The position numbers and the translations under genes are program-made. DNA of 64,000 bases from Halisarca cf. caerulea (taxonomy: Eukaryota; Porifera; Demospongiae; Chondrillida; Halisarcidae): assembly GCA_963170055.1 (NCBI GenBank), contig CAUJGJ010000444.1:8231618-8295617 (forward strand). The letters are read 5' to 3'. Under the pieces are notes generated by a model, which did no database searches, was not told where the DNA came from, and saw nothing but the letters and a program-made list of their open reading frames with translations. This document shows positions 55,626-64,000 of the stretch, one piece after another. Positions within the stretch are counted from its first letter, which is position 1. Each line of letters begins with the position of its first letter.

Positions 55626-56242
55626 CTGTATCTGCTCTAAAAATTCGTCACCAACTGTTTGCCCAATTTATCGTCATTTGGTGTCATTAGAATATGAATA
55701 AGCAACATGGCTGCCGCTGACGAAAATTTGGATTTTTCTGACGAATCTTTAGAATGCAGACGAAACATTAAAACGGTTTAGTTTTATGGTTGTATGTGAA
55801 TATAGTGACTTCTGAACTGAAGGTTCGAACAGCTGTGCGTGGCTATCACGTATACCAGGACACCTGGTCACCAGTTCTGGACGAAGAGTTTGCTTGTCGG
55901 CAAGATGCCGGCAATGAACATGATAAAAAGGCCATGGACATCACTGGCACAGAAGAAGATGAAGTTCACAGTCGAAGTCAGAATCGCTGCAGTCTTCATC
56001 CATTGCATTCAGTTAATACCGAGAAAGGAGCAAGGTTGACTTATGAAACAGAAATGCTAGATGAATCTACAAAATCCAGGAACAAAGCCCTTTGTGATGA
56101 ATAATTGGATTGCTTCTGGTCGGTGACGAAAATTAGAGTAAAATGACGAAAATTAGAGTGCCAAGTATTCGTCAGTAAGGAAAGTACCGGTTAGTTGTAC
56201 CAGACGAAAAATTGGAATGACGAAATTTTAGAGCGGATACGG
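55626..56242 (+). mobile_element. TA-targeted MITE carrying a captured coding fragment
   Basis: Inverted ends CTGTATCTGCTCTAAAAATT and CCGTATCCGCTCTAAAATTT (both read inward, continuing CGTCA), flanked by TA at 55624-55625 and 56243-56244. The word GACGAAAATT recurs internally. 617 bp. Confidence 0.88.
55818..56104 (+). pseudogene. HIRAN-like gene fragment inside the MITE
   Basis: The translation VRTAVRGYHVYQDTWSPVLD followed by EEFACRQDAGNEHDKKA resembles the start of a HIRAN-like domain common in multicopy invertebrate proteins. After about 40 residues the similarity ends and a non-matching frame continues to TAA at 56102-56104. Probably captured and decayed. Confidence 0.5.
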
Positions 56243-56395
56243 TATATATACATATAGGTTTAACCCACCTCCGATTTTCATGGCGTTAATAATCGAGACA
56301 CCTGAAGACAATCGGGAGGGGTTATAACCAGTTTCTAAACTGATGCTGAACATTGTTAGCACATCCCTGAGATGTGCAAATTACTCGAGTGACTA

Positions 56396-56842
56396 CGCAG
56401 GTGTGTTATGTCCGAATCCAGCCATAAGTGTAACATTATACGGTTTCACTCAATGAATTTCATTATAGCGCTAACCACATGGGTTTGTCACGTGCAGATA
56501 GCGAGATTTTCGTGATGACATCATGCGCAAACTGGACGTATACGTGAGAATACGAGAAAGATGTTCGGACTCTTTCGTAGAACATGTGACAGCGTGTGAC
56601 TGTAGTCTAAAGAAGAGAGATGTTTGAGTGGAAATTTTATTTCAAAATCGCGGTGGTAAAATTCTCAACTCAGAGCAACGGCAATAGTACCATTGGGTTC
56701 CCAATAGTCCAAACCGTGGTGAAAGATTCCTGGAGCTTTGTACCTTCTACCGTTCGAGTTATGTCCTGTGTTTTGTGGTTGGAGACCTCCGAAAACGATG
56801 GAAACCCCTGGACATAACAGCCATGCTTTGAGCTATGCATGT
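56396..56842. mobile_element. Y-family hairpin-core element, copy Y3, truncated
   Basis: Left end CGCAGGTGTGTTATGTCC at 56396, flanked by TA. It runs as the complement of 43771-44205 through GTGAAAGATTCCTGGAGC and TGGACATAACAGCC, then stops inside the loop region, so the distal half is absent. Confidence 0.75.
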
Positions 56843-57670
56843 AGATTTGATGCATATACGTATTGTATGTATATAGCAGGGTGATGGGGGGTGGGGGTAA
56901 TTACAAAGTATAGTATATAGGGGGCAGGTACATGTATATGTATATATGGCAGTCGAGAGTAGAAAAGAAGCCTTAGGCACTTTTGCGCAATGTTGAGAAT
57001 TCACATTTTAAATTTCTCTCGTGATTCTTTGCCCCTGCTTAGCTTTACCCTTAGTGACCTGGGCATCTATTTGAAGCCCAGCTCGTGTACGTTCACTTGC
57101 CACAGGCTAGGAATCAAAATTTTCCCGCCTTCTTTCGCCGAGAACGAATAATCTTTTGAAGGATATGCAATGCTCTAAACCGCTTTTCGAACCATGGACA
57201 GACTTTCTCAGACAGGAATGACACTTAGGCAGATGTTGACGAGGGGCCTCTTCTACCACAGCTAGATTGTAAGCACGAAGTGCCTTTTGTAGGTTTTGAA
57301 GCAACACTTGTAAAGCAAGATAAATTAATGGGCAAATTCCATACATTTGCTGGATCAGCCAATATCAGATGAGCGAAATGGCTATGCAAGACTAGAAATT
57401 CGCGTATACGTACACAAGGCCAAGTGTACATTGATGATCTTCGACTTCAGTGCTCTTTTTGTTCGAGAATTTGTATCTAGATGGGTAGGTTGATTTTAGT
57501 CAGATAGCTGCATAGATTCTAGTTTCTTTATCTTACAAGATTTGATTGTGTTCCTTCTCAACTGCAGTGGAAACCTATTCGAGCAACCGTTTCCTTACAA
57601 AAGGAAAAACCTCATAAACAAGGTGTATAAAAACCATTTAAATATGGTAAAAGATGTAGGATTGACATAG
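56843..57670. other. Mostly non-coding; weak coding-like remnant on minus strand
   Basis: The minus strand at 57346-57107 encodes a 79-codon frame (LALQVLLQNLQKALRAYNL, then CHSCLRKSV) with protein-like composition but no recognised family. Confidence 0.25.
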
Positions 57671-57675
57671 GAACA

Positions 57676-57806
57676 TGCAAAAAGTCATTATCAAAAAAGG
57701 ATTCTCCAAAAATGATTGGATCAAGGGTAAGGTGCAAAACTGGTTTTGCACCTTACCCTTGTTCCAAGTGTTTTTGGAGAATCCTTTTTTGATAATGAAT
57801 TTTGCA
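57676..57806. repeat. ~130-bp near-perfect palindrome
   Basis: TCATTATCAAAAAAGGATTC (57685) through GGTAAGGTGCAAAAC on the left is mirrored by GTTTTGCACCTTACC on the right, ending GAATCCTTTTTTGATAATGA. The loop is only a few bases. It would extrude as a hairpin of about 60 bp per arm. Confidence 0.95.
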
Positions 57807-57812
57807 TGTTTT

Positions 57813-57820
<8 letters not shown>

Positions 57821-57898
<78 letters not shown>

Positions 57899-57949
57899 CC
57901 GGTGTATACATGAGCACAAATGTGTGTGCGTGCTTGCGTGCATATGTGC

Positions 57950-58016
<67 letters not shown>
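57821..58016. repeat. Compound (TG)n microsatellites
   Basis: Two long TG tracts (about 57821-57892 and 57951-58016) separated by an imperfect GT-rich spacer. Confidence 0.95.
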
Positions 58017-58017
<1 letters not shown>

Positions 58018-58525
58018 ATGTGGGAAATGTCCAGGATCTGTTATGATAGCGCTTTCCAGTTTACATAGTGATAAAATGTAATTTTTTGCTGCCTACAAGT
58101 TATTAGTCACTCAGTTATCTCGTGATTTGGACTAAAATTCGGGCATATACGAATGCCGAATCTGCGTTTAGTGCCATTTTCTGTCGTCACAGTTGCTCTG
58201 TCAAATGCTGGCTTGTTACCTAACTCGATGTTCTTTGGAGTTTTAGCATTCAACTGGGTGCTACGTGAGGAAACTAATTAGCTGGAGACAGTTTCTTGGT
58301 GGCAACTTCGAGCCAAATGAAATATACAACTTTTCCATGTGGGTAAAAGACAGCTTTAGTTCCTGACCCAAGTTGCAGGAGCTTGAATGTTGGCTTTTGA
58401 GGCCCTATTGATCAGATCTCGGCTTTTGGAAACAAATGGTGAACTCACTCACATGGAAAAGTTAGTAAATGTTTTGGTATAGTGATTTATGTGAAAAAAT
58501 AGTCTTGCAAGCATTCCGCCATGTA
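58015..58525. mobile_element. X-family hairpin-core element, copy X5, 3' truncated
   Basis: Left end GCATGTGGGAAATGTCCAGG directly abuts the (TG)n tract. Core arms ACTTTTCCATGTGGGT (58329) and ACTCACATGGAAAAGT (58446) pair with one mismatch. The right part is lost at GCCATGTAGCAGGG, where another (TG)n begins. Confidence 0.8.
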
Positions 58526-58535
58526 GCAGGGTGTA

Positions 58536-59069
<534 letters not shown>

Positions 59070-59577
59070 GAACCAAAGAAAAAATAGGATGAATCCACTG
59101 AGTGACACTTCTTTGCAGCATTGGTCTGGTAGGTCTGCATCAATTCATACACCAGCCGGCAGATCTTGTGAAGAAAACGAGAAGTTGCAATTTAAAACAG
59201 GTAGTAGTCATCGTGAAGGATAGCACAAAGTTAACTGTCAAAACTGCTTTTCTATAATAATACGAGAATGTGGTATAAGAATGACAGATTTTGCTTTTGC
59301 ATTTGAAAATAACTGTACATTACTTACATTTGATGAAAATGTGCAAACCGCGAAGTCACTGTGTGCCAGCACAAATACATCCGATATAATTCCAAAGAGA
59401 GAGTTAGTGGAGTATCGTGTGTTTACTTGAGCAGACGCTACAACATTAAGATCTCCATACACTTCATACTCTGAATACCTGGGAAAACGGATGTCAATTG
59501 AAATTCTGTTGTAAGTAGTTGTAGAAAACATGTAGCAAACACACACATGCATACACACACATACACACACATGCACA

Positions 59578-59617
<40 letters not shown>

Positions 59618-60125
59618 ATGTAAACACAAACATATGCAATTACTTATGCATGTACAAAGGTCCAGAGCTAGAGTTTCAGCTGTTATTTTATCATTATATT
59701 TAGCATAGTAAGCAAACTTAAATCAAAGTGGGGGCCATACCACAAATTACACATGCATGATTGGCAATGAAGGACTGCATGTTGTTCCTGTAGTCAGAAC
59801 AACACTCCAGTCATTAACACAGAACGTTCAACTAAGATCTGGCTATTACTTGCGACCTGGACATTATTCAGCAATGAATGACTGCTTATTATCTCTGGCT
59901 ATTACATGAATTTATTTGGTCATATACAGGGCTTTAACGTATGCTAACTTTTGTCTTGCCTCTTTGATAACACTTGGATCATCTGTTGCAATAAAAACCC
60001 TCTTTTTATCCACCTTGTTATCCTTTGCATACAACTGATACCATTCTTCAACATGTACCATGTATTCATCAATGCTATGAGGTGAGGCCTCTTCGAAGAG
60101 CTTATCCGTTCTCCTCACTTGTATT
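59070..60125 (-). CDS. FUT8: FUT8-like alpha-1,6-fucosyltransferase, three internal exons
   Basis: Exons on the minus strand: 60125-59949, 59478-59328 and 59164-59070, with GT-AG introns in matching phase (2, 0, then 2 at the last donor). Translation follows vertebrate FUT8 order as I recall it: QVRRTDK (GDP-fucose-binding motif, HVRRTDK type), [37 protein letters not shown], then [17 protein letters not shown] and [10 protein letters not shown], then [20 protein letters not shown] ending YFFFG. The enzyme adds core fucose to N-glycans in the Golgi. The upstream exons (cytosolic tail, membrane anchor, N-terminal catalytic part) would lie right of 60125, beyond the TA satellite. The SH3-type C-terminal exon was not found in the window. 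Motif residues are intact, so the gene may be functional. Confidence 0.88.
59538..59615. repeat. (CA)n-rich microsatellite in a FUT8-like intron
   Basis: CACA/ATGCA-type run between the first two FUT8-like exons listed. Confidence 0.9.
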
Positions 60126-60174
60126 CTATGATGGGGAATAAATAGGTATATATATAATATTATATAAATATACA

Positions 60175-60186
60175 CATACATATATA

Positions 60187-60255
<69 letters not shown>
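60175..60255. repeat. (TA)n tract left of MITE
   Basis: TA dinucleotides that abut the left end of the 60.3-kb MITE. Confidence 0.95.
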
Positions 60256-63118
<2,863 letters not shown>

Positions 63119-63871
63119 TGTGAGCGTCGCCAGTATAAATCGCAGATTATGACCACTTTGCGTTTTCGAGAAAATGGCTGTCAAAGTTAGGCATTCAAAA
63201 ATTTTATCATAGTTTGCCCTTTGAGGTTGCAATCACTTTTAAATCACTCCAAAACACATGCTTACTTTAGGCGCCAAGAAAGAGTGTGCATTTGGGGTGA
63301 AATTTGTCTTCTACCAGCAGAATTCATCGCTTTTTCGTCAGTGACTCGTGGAAATGGATACGATCCAAGAAGGAACCACTTTCTAATCTTCAGCATCACT
63401 CAGTGACTGTTGTTTACTCTCACCGCCTAGTTCGGGTGTCCCTAAACTTTCTGAGAATACTTCAAAGTCGTCCAAAAGGCTACATGCAACGGAAAAGTAT
63501 CTTTCTGGTGAAGCACGGGTGCCATTAAATCGCTAAGTAGGAAAAAGGCGTTGATAGTTGAAGAACGTCAGAAAGGCGATGTAAAACGTCCAAAAGGGAA
63601 GAAAATCACTGGAAGAAGATTAAAAACTTCATTTCTCTTGAGAGAAATGTCACGTGACAGACCATAGTTTCCAATGAAATCCGAGATTACCGTATACTTA
63701 CGCCAGAACAAAGGCGAGGACTGTCAGGAAACGGGACCATTACTCCAAGATGGCTGGGTGAATCGCGCTCAAACTTACAAATCAAGCACACTGATAATGC
63801 TTCTTTCAAAATATGTCAAAAAAGCATTTTCACCAGGGTGGTTATAATCTGCGATTTATACTGGCGATGCT

Positions 63872-63875
<4 letters not shown>
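63119..63875. mobile_element. MITE inserted in TA satellite
   Basis: Inverted repeats of about 37 bp, beginning TGTGAGC(G/A)TCGCC and continuing AGTATAAATCGCAGATTAT; flanked by TA (63117-63118 and 63876-63877) and TA repeats. 757 bp. No convincing ORF. Confidence 0.9.
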
Positions 63876-63959
<84 letters not shown>

Positions 63960-64000
63960 TATATATATATATGCATATATATATATATATATATATATGC
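63876..64000. repeat. (TA)n tract at right edge
   Basis: TA dinucleotides with GCATAT interruptions, same type as 60741-63118, running off the window. Confidence 0.95.

Overview
The window looks like a metazoan nuclear contig from an invertebrate with compact genes and short GT-AG introns. A sponge is the best guess (inference). It rests on a collagen-like secreted protein with a C-terminal Cys-rich domain of a type I associate with sponges, a partial FUT8-type fucosyltransferase, a papain-family protease, and a heavy load of DNA transposons. Nothing bacterial (operons, ribosome binding sites, CRISPR) is present. All calls come from reading the sequence; no database search was run.

Layout. 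0-7.2 kb: a possible 3' coding end, a decayed Tc1-type transposase, then a divergent pair of multi-exon genes: a C2H2 zinc-finger/BEN-like gene on the minus strand (four exons that join in phase, with one in-frame TAG) and a SAM-domain gene on the plus strand (six exons that join in phase to 499 aa). 7.2-18.8 kb: repeats, one complete pogo/Tigger-like element with a frameshifted transposase, and a non-autonomous piggyBac-type element. 18.9-31.2 kb: a single-exon papain-family protease and its truncated copy at 30.7 kb; between them lies a 5.4-kb element with 30-bp terminal inverted repeats and an apparent 4-bp target duplication, carrying an intact 721-codon DUF7869-like ORF and a broken piggyBac nested inside it. 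32.4-33.7 kb: a collagen-like pseudogene with four lesions. 34.6-58.5 kb: almost all mobile elements and duplications, plus a retroelement gag-like ORF (52.3-53.1 kb). 59.1-60.1 kb: three exons of a FUT8-like gene on the minus strand. The right end is a 2.4-kb TA satellite interrupted and flanked by two TA-targeted MITEs.

The most interesting material is two related families of small non-coding elements (called X and Y here). Both have 18-bp terminal repeats beginning CGCA, apparent 2-bp target duplications of varying sequence (TA, AT, TG, TC), and a nested hairpin core. The core stems differ between copies, yet each copy's two arms stay complementary. A 1.2-kb segmental duplication (36.6-40.4 kb against 45.0-46.3 kb) supplies empty sites for three insertions, and one X copy interrupts a reading frame that continues in phase once the element and one 2-bp duplicate are discounted.
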